Positions 27,741 to 38,600 of a DNA stretch of 64,000 nucleotides are shown piece by piece. The stretch's first letter is position 1, and each line of letters begins with the position of its first letter. The position numbers were made by a program, and so were the translations under genes. Source of the DNA: Lachnospiraceae bacterium (lineage in GTDB: Bacteria > Bacillota > Clostridia > Lachnospirales > Lachnospiraceae); assembly GCA_025758065.1 (NCBI GenBank), contig CP107199.1:1957501-2021500 (forward strand). The letters run 5' to 3'. The notes under the pieces were generated by a model that saw only the letters and a program-made list of their open reading frames with translations, searched no databases and was not told the origin of the DNA.

Positions 27741-28193
27741 ATGAAAAAGTTTTTAGAAGATTTTAAAAAGTTTGCCTTAAAGGGAAACATGATCGACCTG
27801 GCTGTAGGTATGATCATTGGCAGTGCATTTACATCTATAGTCAGTTCACTGGTCAATGATATTTTTATGCCGGTACTGAGTATTTTTACTGGAAAAATTG
27901 ATTTTTCAAACATGTTCATTGCTCTTGATGGAAACAAATATCCTACACTGGCAGCAGCCAATGAAGTGACAGCAACTATTAATTACGGTGCATTTATCAC
28001 GCAGACGATCAACTTTATACTGATGGCTTTTGTTGTATTTATGGTTATCAAAGGGATCAACAAACTGGAAAAAATTGGAAAAGCTCCGGAAGCACCAAAG
28101 GCACCTACAGAGAAAGAGTGTCCTTATTGCAAGAGCATGATCCCAATTAAAGCAGTTCGTTGTCCACACTGTACATCTGAACTGGAGAAATAA
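27741..28193 (+). CDS. mscL: Large-conductance mechanosensitive channel with C-terminal zinc ribbon
   Basis: A 150-residue MscL that opens under membrane tension to release solutes. The N-terminal amphipathic start FLEDFKKFALKGNMIDLAVGMIIG and TM1 are typical; TM2 is NYGAFITQTINFILMAFVVF. After a proline/alanine linker the C-terminus carries ECPYCKSMIPIKAVRCPHCTSEL, a four-cysteine zinc ribbon not found in the E. coli protein but seen in some Firmicutes. The ATG at 27741 has GGAGGCGGG upstream. Only three bases separate it from nrdG. The 270-base gap before it holds divergent AT-rich promoter sequence and nothing else I can name. Confidence 0.93.
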   Translation: MKKFLEDFKKFALKGNMIDLAVGMIIGSAFTSIVSSLVNDIFMPVLSIFTGKIDFSNMFIALDGNKYPTLAAANEVTATINYGAFITQTINFILMAFVVFMVIKGINKLEKIGKAPEAPKAPTEKECPYCKSMIPIKAVRCPHCTSELEK

Positions 28194-28196
28194 AAT

Positions 28197-28691
28197 ATGC
28201 GTTACCACAACATAACGAAAGACGATATGCTTAACGGAGAGGGGCTGCGGACTGTGCTTTGGGTGGCAGGCTGCAGCCACAACTGTCCTCAGTGCCATAA
28301 CCCTGTGACCTGGGATATAAACGGCGGTCTGGCTTTTGATGAAGCTGCCAAAGAAGAACTGTTTGAAGAATTGAAAAAGGACTATATTTCCGGTGTGACC
28401 TTCAGCGGTGGTGATCCGCTCCATGAAAAAAACAGGGAAGAGATCGGAAAACTGGCAGAAGACATACGGGAAAAATTTCCAGATAAAACTATTTGGCTGT
28501 ATACCGGTTATGAATGGGAGGAGATCTGTGGTATTCCATTTCTTTCCAATATTGATGTGATCGTTGACGGAGAATTTAAAATAGAAGAAAAAGACAACAG
28601 CCTTCACTGGAAAGGCAGCGCAAACCAGCGTGTGATCGATGTGAAAGAATCCCTTAAAACAGGAAAGGTACAGCTTTACAGGAAATACTAA
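28197..28691 (+). CDS. nrdG: Anaerobic ribonucleotide reductase activating protein
   Basis: A 164-residue radical-SAM activase that generates the glycyl radical on NrdD. The cluster motif is CSHNCPQCHNPVTWD (CxxxCxxC), followed by GVTFSGGDPLH and TIWLYTGYEWEEI. Length is as expected. It starts three bases after mscL and has no separate SD of note, so it is probably translated by coupling to the channel gene. This separates it from nrdD, with which it more often forms an operon. Confidence 0.95.
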   Translation: MRYHNITKDDMLNGEGLRTVLWVAGCSHNCPQCHNPVTWDINGGLAFDEAAKEELFEELKKDYISGVTFSGGDPLHEKNREEIGKLAEDIREKFPDKTIWLYTGYEWEEICGIPFLSNIDVIVDGEFKIEEKDNSLHWKGSANQRVIDVKESLKTGKVQLYRKY

Positions 28692-28766
28692 ACTAGTACA
28701 TCAAAACAAAGAACACTAAAACAAAGACTATAAAAACAAGATAACAGGAGTAATACAGAATTAATC

Positions 28767-29288
28767 ATGGAAAGAATTGCAAAATTTTACAAAGTAAGTT
28801 ATGAACAGTTTGAAGGAGATTGGAAAGATACCTTTGGCCCTATTGAAACAGAAGAAATCAGAAGAATCTACGAAGGAATCCGTCTGCCGGCCAGAGCAAC
28901 TGCCGGTTCTGCCGGCTACGATCTTTACACACCAGTGGCAATGACCATCCGCCCAGGTGAGACCATAAAGATTCCTACAGGTATCCGTGTGGAAATGAAC
29001 GACGGCTGGGTACTGGCTGTATTTCCAAGAAGCAGCCTGGGATTTAAGTACCGTTTACAGTTAAATAATACAGTTGGCATCATTGACAGTGACTATTTCT
29101 TCTCTGACAATGAAGGTCACATTTTCGTAAAGCTGACCAATGATACAAAGGAAGACAAGACTGTAGAACTGGCAGAAGGTGCCGGTTTTGCACAGGGGAT
29201 CTTCCTGCCATTTGGCATTACAGAAGATGATGATTGCACAGAAGCAAGAAATGGCGGTTTCGGCAGTACAGACAGCAGGAAAAACTGA
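28767..29288 (+). CDS. dut: dUTP diphosphatase (trimeric dUTPase family)
   Basis: A 173-residue member of the dUTPase/dCTP-deaminase superfamily with all five dUTPase motifs in order: AGSAGYDLYT, PRSSLGFKYR, NNTVGIIDSDY (catalytic Asp and Tyr), EGAGFAQGIFLP, and the C-terminal RNGGFGSTD arm. It hydrolyses dUTP to dUMP and pyrophosphate, keeping uracil out of DNA and feeding thymidylate synthase. About 40 extra residues precede motif 1, as in several clostridial homologues. It follows nrdG, in keeping with a deoxynucleotide theme. Confidence 0.9.
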   Translation: MERIAKFYKVSYEQFEGDWKDTFGPIETEEIRRIYEGIRLPARATAGSAGYDLYTPVAMTIRPGETIKIPTGIRVEMNDGWVLAVFPRSSLGFKYRLQLNNTVGIIDSDYFFSDNEGHIFVKLTNDTKEDKTVELAEGAGFAQGIFLPFGITEDDDCTEARNGGFGSTDSRKN

Positions 29289-29335
29289 AGATATCATGGC
29301 AGAACTGTGAGGAATAGAAAGAAGCAGGAGAAATT

Positions 29336-30343
29336 ATGGGAAACAGACCTGTAAACAGAAGAAGGAGAAATACCGGACGTACCGGTCATTACAGAGGAAG
29401 CAGCAGGTCAGACACCTTAAGACGGCGTAAAAGGAGAAACAGACGGCTTAAGGCAGTTTTTCTCTGGCTGGTCTGTATTGTTCTTACCGGCTTAGTTATT
29501 TTTGGAGCTGTAAAGCTGGTGGGAAAATTTGCCGGTTCCGGAAAAGACAAGTTAAGAAAAGATGGTATTGAAAAGTTAAATGCAGGGGATCCGGAAGGGG
29601 CAATAGCAGATCTGGATGCTGCTTTGGAAAAAGCTGGAAATAAATCAAATAAGCCCTCGGGATTTAATGCAGATGTGCTTTGGTACCGTGCAGAGGCAGA
29701 GCTTTTATTAAAAGATTATGAAGCTGCTTCCCACACCTATGACCTGATTGCAGAGCAGGGAGGGGATAAGATCTCCTGTCTGTATATGAAGGCAGTATGT
29801 GTAGAAAAGCTGGGAGATAAAGATTCTGCTGTTTCTTATTATAGAGAAGCATTAGGACAGGAAAAAGAAGGAAGTCGCTCTGCCGGTTTTGAGGAAGCTC
29901 TTATAGCAGCAGGTTCTGCCTGTGTAAATGGGCAGGATTTTGACACAGCAAAAAGTCTTTATGAAGAGGCATTAAACAGTGGGAAAACGGGAGAAAAACT
30001 GGACAGCAGGATCTATAACCAGCTGGGGTTATGCCAGATGGCTGAAGAGGACTATAACACAGCTGCTGATTCGTTTGATAAGGGATATAATGCACTGATC
30101 ACCGGATATAAGGCTGGAACAGGGGCAGAGTTAGACCAGGCAGCAGCTGCTGTTCCACAGGAGGATATCCAGGGAATGACACTTTTAAAAGAGCTGGCTT
30201 ATAACAAGGCAGTATGTCTGGAATACAGTGGACAGTACCGCGCAGCCCAGGCAGAGTTTGAACATTACATTTCTGTATTTGGTGCAGATGAAAATGCCCA
30301 GCATGAGATCGACTTTTTAAAGACCAGACAGGAGGAATCATAA
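29336..30343 (+). CDS. Membrane-anchored tetratricopeptide-repeat protein
   Basis: A 335-residue protein. The first 38 residues are very Arg-rich and presumably cytoplasmic; a single membrane segment follows (about residues 39-62, AVFLWLVCIVLTGLVIFGAV). The rest contains about six TPR-like helical pairs (for example AIADLDAALEKAG, AVSYYREALGQ, DTAKSLYEEALNSG, NTAADSFDKGYNAL). It likely acts as an extracytoplasmic scaffold; partners are unknown. It is followed after four bases by hflX. Confidence 0.8.
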   Translation: MGNRPVNRRRRNTGRTGHYRGSSRSDTLRRRKRRNRRLKAVFLWLVCIVLTGLVIFGAVKLVGKFAGSGKDKLRKDGIEKLNAGDPEGAIADLDAALEKAGNKSNKPSGFNADVLWYRAEAELLLKDYEAASHTYDLIAEQGGDKISCLYMKAVCVEKLGDKDSAVSYYREALGQEKEGSRSAGFEEALIAAGSACVNGQDFDTAKSLYEEALNSGKTGEKLDSRIYNQLGLCQMAEEDYNTAADSFDKGYNALITGYKAGTGAELDQAAAAVPQEDIQGMTLLKELAYNKAVCLEYSGQYRAAQAEFEHYISVFGADENAQHEIDFLKTRQEES

Positions 30344-30347
30344 ACCG

Positions 30348-31610
30348 GTGATTGATTTAAGTAAACTGGAAGAACGGGTCATACTGGCAGCGGTAAGCAC
30401 CAGTGAGACAGATCAGGCAGAAAGCTCTCTGGATGAGTTAAAAGAACTGGCAGATACTGCCGGGGCAAAGACTGTAGGCCGGGTGATCCAGAACCGGGAA
30501 AGCATTCATCCAGGAACCTATCTGGGAAAGGGAAAGCTTCAGGAACTGCGGGAAATGCTTTATGAAACAGGAGCTACCGGCGTGATCTGTGACGATGAGC
30601 TTTCACCGGCCCAGCTTAAAAATCTGGAAGATGTCCTGGATACAAAGGTCATGGACCGTACCATGGTTATTTTAGACATTTTTGCATCCAGAGCCAATAC
30701 AAGAGAGGGAAAAATCCAGGTAGAACTGGCTCAGCTGAAATACCGGGCCATTCGTCTGGTAGGAATGCGTTCCTCGCTTTCAAGACTGGGTGGTGGTATC
30801 GGTACAAGAGGACCAGGTGAGAAAAAGCTGGAGACAGACCGCCGCCTGATCCACCAGCGCATTGGACAGTTAAAGAAAGAACTGGAAGATGTGAAACGCC
30901 ACCGTGAGGTTACAAGACAGCAGCGTGGAAAAGACTATGCATTGACTGCTGCCATTGTAGGCTATACAAATGCAGGAAAATCCACGTTATTAAATCGTCT
31001 GACAGGTGCCGGGATTTTAGCAGAAGATAAGCTGTTTGCCACACTGGATCCAACTACCAGAAGCTTTACACTGGCAGACGGACAGCAGATTTTACTGACA
31101 GATACAGTTGGATTTATTAACAAACTGCCTCATCATCTGGTAGAGGCATTTAAAAGTACTCTGGAAGAGGCGCGTTACTGCGATATCGTCCTTAATGTAG
31201 TGGACTGTTCTGATCCCCAGATGGACATGCATATGCATGTGGTCAAAGAGACGCTACGGGAACTGGGAATTACAGATAAGACTGTTGTTACAGTATTTAA
31301 TAAAACAGATAAACTGGAAGAAAGTGGTCTGCCCATTCCAAGGGATTTTTCTGCAGATTACCAGGTTCGTATTTCAGCTAAATGCGGGGATGGCTTACAT
31401 GAACTGGAAGAGATCCTTGGAAATATCATTCGCAGTAGGAGAGTTTATCTGGAAAAGGTGTATCCTTATACACAGGCAGGAAAGCTGCAGAGCATACGCA
31501 AATATGGCCAGCTGCTTTCAGAAGAATATACAGAAGAAGGCATAAAAGTAACAGCCTATGTACCGGCAGAGCTGTTTGCCGGGCTGTATACTGATATACC
31601 GGAAAAATAA
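30348..31610 (+). CDS. hflX: GTPase HflX
   Basis: A 420-residue ribosome-associated GTPase that splits or rescues stalled ribosomes. The N-terminal HflX domain includes NRESIHPGTYLGKGKLQEL and SSLSRLGGGIGTRGPGEKKLE; the G domain has G1 GYTNAGKSTLLNRLTG, G3 DTVGFINKLP and G4 NKTD. The start is GTG at 30348 with AGGAGG 12 bases upstream, overlapping no other gene. It is probably co-transcribed with the TPR gene. Confidence 0.94.
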   Translation: MIDLSKLEERVILAAVSTSETDQAESSLDELKELADTAGAKTVGRVIQNRESIHPGTYLGKGKLQELREMLYETGATGVICDDELSPAQLKNLEDVLDTKVMDRTMVILDIFASRANTREGKIQVELAQLKYRAIRLVGMRSSLSRLGGGIGTRGPGEKKLETDRRLIHQRIGQLKKELEDVKRHREVTRQQRGKDYALTAAIVGYTNAGKSTLLNRLTGAGILAEDKLFATLDPTTRSFTLADGQQILLTDTVGFINKLPHHLVEAFKSTLEEARYCDIVLNVVDCSDPQMDMHMHVVKETLRELGITDKTVVTVFNKTDKLEESGLPIPRDFSADYQVRISAKCGDGLHELEEILGNIIRSRRVYLEKVYPYTQAGKLQSIRKYGQLLSEEYTEEGIKVTAYVPAELFAGLYTDIPEK

Positions 31611-31629
31611 GGCTTGGAAGAATGAGATA

Positions 31630-31663
31630 AAAGGCTGCCGCAAAGAAAAATGCGGCGGCCTTT
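31630..31663 (+). terminator. Terminator after hflX
   Basis: AAAGGCTGCCGCA pairs with TGCGGCGGCCTTT. The T tract is short, so termination may be moderate; the opposing gene at 31713 ends nearby. Confidence 0.65.
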
Positions 31664-31712
31664 ATGCACTTTCGTGCATTTACAAAGGAGAGTATAGGAT
31701 AAAATCAGTACA

Positions 31713-32141
31713 TCATCTGCGGGCTTTTAAAAGCGCTGTATCCACTGCTTTCAAAAGGGCAGAGCAGGTATAGCGGGAAGATTCCGGAAAGGTGAGATTT
31801 TCCGTGGATTGGGTGCTTAGGATCTGAGGTGCCAGTTCTTCCATAGATGGCTGCATTAATGGGTACATGGTGGAAACAGCTTCATTTAAATGTACCAGGC
31901 TTACATCTAAGATCTGGTCACTGTCAACAGTCACTTCCACATTTACCTGCTCATTTCCAAGGGTAAGGCTGGCACTGTAGAGACCGGGTATGTAGAGACC
32001 GGAGGATGTAGATGCTTCTTTTTTTGCAGGCCGGAACATGATAAAGCACAGGATGAGCAAAAGGAGGGCAAGACCAATAAAAATGCCCGTGTAGATAACC
32101 TCTTTCATCCGCAGCACAACGATCTTTGTCTTTGAACTCAT
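31713..32141 (-). CDS. Small membrane protein with an FMN-binding-like domain
   Basis: A 142-residue protein with one N-terminal membrane segment (about residues 14-36, VIYTGIFIGLALLLLILCF) and an exported part of about 100 residues. That part contains VEVTVDSDQILDVSLVHLNE and ends STENLTFPESSRYTCSALLKAVDTAL, resembling the FMN_bind fold of RnfG/NqrC; the usual S(T)GAT flavinylation motif is not evident, so covalent FMN is doubtful. It is monocistronic and convergent with hflX. Confidence 0.65.
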   Translation of the reverse strand: MSSKTKIVVLRMKEVIYTGIFIGLALLLLILCFIMFRPAKKEASTSSGLYIPGLYSASLTLGNEQVNVEVTVDSDQILDVSLVHLNEAVSTMYPLMQPSMEELAPQILSTQSTENLTFPESSRYTCSALLKAVDTALLKARR

Positions 32142-32194
32142 AGGGAAGACCTCTGGGGGAATTTGTTACATCATATGAAAGGAAAGGTAAAAAT

Positions 32195-35100
32195 ATGTCA
32201 TTGCAGTTTATTGCAGGAGGCAGCGGCTCCGGAAAAACAAGATATCTTTATGAAAAGGTGATAAAAGAGTCACAGGAGCATCCGGAAATACAGTATCTTT
32301 TTATTGTACCGGAACAATATACCATGCAGACCCAGAAGGAGCTGGTGCGCCTGCATCCCAGACACGGCCTTTTAAATATTGATGTTTTAAGCTTTAAACG
32401 TCTGGCTTACCGGGTATTTGAGGATCTGGGAGTGCAGCTTCCGGCGGTCCTTGACGATATGGGTAAATCCATGGTCATCCGAAAAGTAGCTGGAAAGCTT
32501 AAAAAGGATTTAAATCTCTACGGCGGACATTTAGAACAGCCTGGCTTTATCAGCCAGTTAAAATCCCAGATATCAGAACTGAGCCAGTATGGTGTCAGTG
32601 TGGAAGATCTGGAAATGGTGGAAGAAGAGACGGACAGAACCCTTTTAAAAGAAAAACTGGGAGATTTAAAGAATATTTATAAAGGCTTTAAAGATTATAT
32701 AGAGTCCCATTACATTACCGCAGAGGAAATCCTGGATATTTTGTGCAGGAAACTGCCTCAGTGGGAGCCATTAAAAAGCAGCGTCATCCTGTTGGATGGT
32801 TATACTGGCTTTACACCTGTGCAGTACCGTCTGGTCCAGTTGTTCATGATCCATGCAAGAGAGGTTTTATGCTGTATTAGCGCAGACCAAAGGGAAATGC
32901 TGTATAAAGAATGCAGTATGCAGCACTTATTCTACATGGGCCGTCATACAGTGTGCAGATTGAAGAAAATGGCAGAGGAGCACCACATCCCGGTAGAAAA
33001 AGAGGTGTGGTGTGATCACCGGCCGGCCTGGCGTTTTAAAGACAGTCCGGAGCTGGATTTTCTGGAACAGAATCTGTACCGGTATAGTGGGAAGATCTGG
33101 GAAAAACAGCCGGGAAATATCCTGATCTACAGAGGAAAAAATCCGGCAGAAGAAACTGCCTTTGTATGCAGCTGTATTAATGAGAAGGTACAGAAAGAGG
33201 GACTGCGTTACCGGGATATGGCGGTAGTTACAGGAGATCTGGCTTCCTATGGAAAAGAGATCGCCCACCGGTTTGATGAGGCGGGTATTCCTTATTTTTT
33301 AGATGATAAGAAAAGCATTCTGGAAAATCCTTTTATTGAGCTTATAAGAGCAGCTTTGGATGCAGTAAAGGAATGCTCCTATGAAAGCATTTTCCGGTAT
33401 TTAAAAACAGGCTTTGTATATGATGAGCAGTATAGCCCAGATGAGGCGCAGGTGCTGACAGACCGCATGGAAAATTATGCAAGGGCTTTGGGGATAAGAG
33501 GCTGGAAAAACTGGGATATGACCTGGGAGAAGCCATGCAGAGGCGGCGAGAGGCTGAATTTAGAAGAACTGAACCAGTATCGTATATGGGTGTTAGAGCC
33601 TTTAAAAACACTGCGCCGGGCATTTAAAGAAGAAAACGCCACGATTTCTTCTGTTACTGCGGTTTTGCGCCAGACCCTTGAGACTATGAAACTGGAGGAA
33701 AAGCTGGAAAGCTTCAGTGCTTATTTCCTGGAACGGAAAGAACCGGGAGACGAGAACAGGGCAAGAGAATACAGTCAGGTCTATGAACGGGTCATGGAAC
33801 TGTTAGAACGGTTAGAGGGTCTTTTAGGGGAAGAAAAGGCAGATATGAAAAACTATATCCAGATCCTGGATGCTGGTTTTGAAGAAATAAAGATCGGTGT
33901 GCTTCCTGCAACTGCGGATCAGGTGATGATCGGTGATATTACCCGAAGCCGTCTGGAATCTGTAAAGGTATTGTTTTTTACAGGTGTCAATGAAGGCATT
34001 GTACCACAGAGGAAAGCAGGGGGAAGCCTGTTAAATGACGGGGACCGTGAGGTATTTAAGAGCCTGCACATGGAACTGGCTCCTACTGCAAGAGAAGAGG
34101 GCTGTATCCAGAAATTTTACCTTTATCTTATGCTTTCCAAGCCCTCAGATCAATTGGTGATCACTTATGCAGCTATGAACGGTCAGGGAAAAAGCAGCCA
34201 TCCGTCCAGTCTTGTAGGTGAGATACGGAAACTGTTCCCAAAACTGGTGCAGAAGGAAGAAACATCCATAGAACATCAGGTTTGGACGTGCAGAGACGGC
34301 TTGCAGCAGCTGATCGCAGGCTTTCAGGAAGCAGGGGATAAAAATCTGGATCAGTTAAGGGAAGTCCAGGGAGGATTTCTGGAATTATTCCGTCATTTTT
34401 ATGGAAAAGAAGAGTATAAAAAGCTGGTAGAAAAGCTGACAGATGCCGCTTTTTTTGTCTATGAAGATAAGGGGATCGGACGTGCGGCAGCCAGGGCACT
34501 CTATGGTCAGAACCTTCAGGGAAGCGTTACAAGGCTGGAGCAGTTTGCAGCCTGCGCTTATGCCCATTTCTTAAAATACGGTCTTGAATTAATGGAACGT
34601 CAGGAATACCAGTTAGAGGCAGTAGATATGGGAAATCTCTTTCATCAGTCTTTGGACCAGTGCTTTGAGGTGATACATGAAAATGGTATGGACTGGAGCA
34701 ATATTACAGAGGAAGAGCGGAAGAAACTGGTAAAAAAATGTGTAGATCAGGTAACGGCTCAGTATGGAAATACCATTATGTCCAGTTCAGCCAGAAATAC
34801 TTATCTGGCAAAGCGTGTGGAGCGTATTACTGACCGTACTATATGGGCGCTGGCAGAACAGGTAAAAAAAGGAGATTTTGTTCCGTCCGGTTTTGAGGTG
34901 TCTTTTTCTGCTGTTGATAATTTAAAGGCAATGAAGATACGTCTGTCAGAGGACGAGGAACTGCTGCTAAAAGGCCGGATCGACCGTTTGGACCTGTGTG
35001 AAGATGAGAAGCATGTATATGTAAAGATCATTGATTATAAGTCAGGAAATACGTCATTTGACCTGGCGGCATTGTACTATGGCCTGCAGCTGCAGCTGGT

Positions 35101-35671
35101 GGTATATATGGATGCAGCCCTGGAAATGGAAGAGCGGAAGCATCCAGGTAAAACAGCAGTCCCAGCGGGGATCTTCTACTATAATATTAAAGATCCAATG
35201 GTAAAAAAAGAAGGGGAAATGACCACGGAGGAGATTGAAAAGCAGATCTTAAAACAGCTGCGCATGAACGGTCTGGTAAACAGTGACTTAGAGGTCATCC
35301 ATCACCTGGACCGTGAAATACAGAAGGAGTCAGACGTAATACCTGTTGCAATAAAAGATGGCTACGTTCAGGAGGCAAAATCCAGTGTAGCAGGACAAAA
35401 GCGCTTTGACGTTCTGCGCCATTATGTAGGCGGGCGGTTAAAACGTTCCGGTCAATCTATTTTAAATGGGGAAAACGGACTTCTCCCTTACAAAGATGGG
35501 GACAGGACCGCCTGCGATTACTGCCCCTATCATGCAGTCTGCGGTTTCGATACAAAAACAGCGGGATACGGCTTTAAGCGGCTGCGCTCTATGAAACCGG
35601 AAGAAGTATGGCAGGAGATTGAAGATAATTGCTGTATGAAAACGGATAAAAATAAGAAAGGGGATGAATAA
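32195..35671 (+). CDS. addB: ATP-dependent helicase-nuclease subunit B
   Basis: A 1158-residue subunit of AddAB, the Firmicute equivalent of RecBCD that processes double-strand breaks to Chi. The Walker A motif GGSGSGKTRYLYEKV lies at the start. The C-terminal RecB-type nuclease shows GNLFHQSLDQC and KIIDYKSGNTSFDL, and the 4Fe-4S cysteines are recognisable as one in FAACAYAHFLKYG and three in CDYCPYHAVC. It is separated from addA by three bases. Confidence 0.95.
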   Translation: MSLQFIAGGSGSGKTRYLYEKVIKESQEHPEIQYLFIVPEQYTMQTQKELVRLHPRHGLLNIDVLSFKRLAYRVFEDLGVQLPAVLDDMGKSMVIRKVAGKLKKDLNLYGGHLEQPGFISQLKSQISELSQYGVSVEDLEMVEEETDRTLLKEKLGDLKNIYKGFKDYIESHYITAEEILDILCRKLPQWEPLKSSVILLDGYTGFTPVQYRLVQLFMIHAREVLCCISADQREMLYKECSMQHLFYMGRHTVCRLKKMAEEHHIPVEKEVWCDHRPAWRFKDSPELDFLEQNLYRYSGKIWEKQPGNILIYRGKNPAEETAFVCSCINEKVQKEGLRYRDMAVVTGDLASYGKEIAHRFDEAGIPYFLDDKKSILENPFIELIRAALDAVKECSYESIFRYLKTGFVYDEQYSPDEAQVLTDRMENYARALGIRGWKNWDMTWEKPCRGGERLNLEELNQYRIWVLEPLKTLRRAFKEENATISSVTAVLRQTLETMKLEEKLESFSAYFLERKEPGDENRAREYSQVYERVMELLERLEGLLGEEKADMKNYIQILDAGFEEIKIGVLPATADQVMIGDITRSRLESVKVLFFTGVNEGIVPQRKAGGSLLNDGDREVFKSLHMELAPTAREEGCIQKFYLYLMLSKPSDQLVITYAAMNGQGKSSHPSSLVGEIRKLFPKLVQKEETSIEHQVWTCRDGLQQLIAGFQEAGDKNLDQLREVQGGFLELFRHFYGKEEYKKLVEKLTDAAFFVYEDKGIGRAAARALYGQNLQGSVTRLEQFAACAYAHFLKYGLELMERQEYQLEAVDMGNLFHQSLDQCFEVIHENGMDWSNITEEERKKLVKKCVDQVTAQYGNTIMSSSARNTYLAKRVERITDRTIWALAEQVKKGDFVPSGFEVSFSAVDNLKAMKIRLSEDEELLLKGRIDRLDLCEDEKHVYVKIIDYKSGNTSFDLAALYYGLQLQLVVYMDAALEMEERKHPGKTAVPAGIFYYNIKDPMVKKEGEMTTEEIEKQILKQLRMNGLVNSDLEVIHHLDREIQKESDVIPVAIKDGYVQEAKSSVAGQKRFDVLRHYVGGRLKRSGQSILNGENGLLPYKDGDRTACDYCPYHAVCGFDTKTAGYGFKRLRSMKPEEVWQEIEDNCCMKTDKNKKGDE

Positions 35672-35674
35672 GAG

Positions 35675-38600
35675 ATGAAATGGACAGAGAAACAGCAGCA
35701 GGTTATAGACAGCCGCAACAGGAACCTGTTAGTATCTGCAGCAGCAGGAAGTGGAAAAACAGCTGTACTGGTAGAACGCATTATCTCTATGATCAGTGAA
35801 GGTCCTTCTCCCTTAAATATTGATCAGCTTCTGGTAATGACATTTACCAATGCGGCAGCTTCTGAAATGCGGGAGCGTATTGGGGCGGCAGTGGAAAAAA
35901 AGTTAAAGGAAGATCCGGGAAATGAACATCTTTGGCTGCAGGCGGCGCTGATCCCACAGGCCCAGATCATGACTATTGACAGCTTCTGTCTGGATCTGAT
36001 CCGGAATCATTATAATACACTGGATATTGATCCGGCATTCCGCATTGGGGACGAAGGAGAGCTGACCCTTTTAAAAGGGGATGTAATGGAACAGGTATTA
36101 GAAAGCTGCTATGAGGAAGCAGATGATAGTTTTATTCAGTTTTCTGAGCAGTTTGGCAGCGGAAAGTCTGATAAGGCAATGGAAGATGTGATCTTACAGG
36201 CATGGCAGTTTTCACAGAGCCACCCATGGCCGGATGAATGGCTTTTTAAGTGCAGGCAGCAGATGGAGGAAGAAGCAGCAGGAAATCTGGATTCCAGCGT
36301 GTGGATGCAGTTTTTATTAAAAGATGTGAGTATTCAGATGGAAGAACTGGCAGCACAGGCAGAGGAAGCGTTAGAAATGACAAGAGAGGAAAACGGGCCT
36401 CTGGTGTATGAACCTATGCTGATGAATGATGTAAGCCGGTTAAAGAAGGTAAAAGAGGCAGCTGATACAGGTTCTTTTGAAGCTTTTTACCAGGCTGTAA
36501 ACGACCTGACCTTTGACCGTCTGGCAGCAGCCAGAAGCAAGGACATTGACCCGGATAAGAAGGCATTTGTAAGCGAGACCCGTACCAGAGTGAAAAAAGC
36601 AGCGGAAAAATGCAGGGATACTTATGGAAGTCAGTCGCAGGCAGAGGCGGCACAGGGAATACGCAATACGAAAACAGTAATAAGTGTTTTGTTAGATATG
36701 GTAAAGCAGTTTGATACTGCTTATACAGAGGCCAAAAGAGAGAGGAATGTGCTGGATTTTAATGATCTGGAGCATCTGGCATTAAAGGTACTGGTAGAGA
36801 AAGCGGAAGATACGGAAGATACGGCAGGTACAGAGTGTGGCAATATGGGGGAAAAGGATGATAGTGTCAAAAATCAGGAAAAAGACATTTTACGTCCGTC
36901 TGCAGCCGCTAAAGAGTTAAGTGGACAGTATGAAGAGATACTGGTAGATGAATACCAGGACAGTAACCTTGTACAGGAAACATTGATCCGCAGCATTTCC
37001 AGAGAACGGCTGGGGCAGCCTAATGTATTTATGGTAGGTGATGTAAAACAGAGCATTTACCGTTTCCGTCTGGCAAGACCAGAGCTGTTTATGGAAAAAT
37101 ATGATACGTATAGCCGGGAAGAAAGCAGTTACCAGATGATCGAACTGCAGCAGAACTTCCGAAGCCGGGCCAGTGTACTTACCTGTATTAATGACATTTT
37201 CTACCAGATCATGACCAAAAATCTGGGCGGTATCCGCTATACCAGGGAAACAGCCCTGTATCCTGGAGCAGAATTTGAAAAAACAGATAAAAGATCAGGA
37301 ATCCCGGTACAGCTTTTAGTGGCGGACACAGGTTCAGAAGCTTTTAAACAGCTGGACGAAGACGCAGCAGATTATACAGCCAGAGAGCTGGAAGCAAAAA
37401 TGATCGCAGAGCAGATCAAAAGTTTTACAGATGAGAAAAACGGGCTGTATGTGTGGGATAAAGATCAGCAGGCTTACAGGAAAGCCTGCTATAAAGATAT
37501 GGTCATATTGCTGCGGAGTATGAGCGGCTGGTCAGAGGTGTTTGTAAATATACTTATGAATGAAGGGATTCCGGCTGTTGCCCAGACGAGGACAGGTTAT
37601 TTTGCCACCACGGAGGTGGAAACTGTGCTGAGTCTGCTGTCCGTGATCGATAATCCTATGCAGGACATTCCTATGGCAGCAGTTTTGCGTTCCCCGATGA
37701 TTGGGATGAATGATAATGAAATGGCATGGATGATGGCAGCTTATAAGCGCTATACAGAAAAGAACCAGGACAGAGGTGTATATGCAGCCTGGAAGCTGTG
37801 GGAAGAATGCAGATGCAGGAAGATGGATGAAAATACAGCTGAAAATAGTTCAAAAAATAAGACCCAGGAAATATCCGGCGTGGAATCCGATCATAAAAAT
37901 GAAATCCAGGTTGGCCGTGTAGAAGTTCCTGAAACAATAGCCTATGCTATCTGGAAAAAACTGGGAATATTTGCAGAGCTCACAGATGAACTGCGTCAGG
38001 ATGCCAGATATCTGCCTGTTTATGAACTGCTGTATCAGATCTACCGGAAAACAGGCTATTATGATTATGTTTCCTCTATGCCGGCTGGTGAGACCCGCAG
38101 GGCGAATCTGGACATGCTGGCAGAGAAGGCGGCAGCCTATGCTTCCACCAGCTACAGAGGTCTGTTCCATTTTGTAAGATACATTGAAAAGCTGAAAAAA
38201 TATGATACAGATTTCGGGGAAGCATCACCGGGAGATGAAGGAAATTCAGTGCGTATTATGAGCATCCATAAAAGCAAAGGTCTGGAATTTCCAGTTGTAT
38301 TTTTAGCCGGAATGGGAAAGAAATTTAATAAGCAGGATGCTTATGGGCAATTGCTTCTGGATGCAGATCTGGGGGCAGCTGCAGATGAAATGGACTTAAA
38401 TCTGCGGACCAAAGCCCCGACCCTGAAAAAACTGGCTATTAAGCGGCGTATGGAGCTGGAATCCATGGGAGAGGAACTAAGGGTACTCTATGTTGCCATG
38501 ACCCGTGCAAAAGAGGTTCTTGTAATGACAGGAACAGACCGTTCCCTGGAAAATAAGCTGGAAAAATGGTCACAGCTGTCATTAACAGATGGCCAGATCC

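Noticed and set aside
31558..31773. 71-codon frame overlapping the end of hflX
   Set aside because: It runs out of frame through hflX and its terminator, with no SD of its own.
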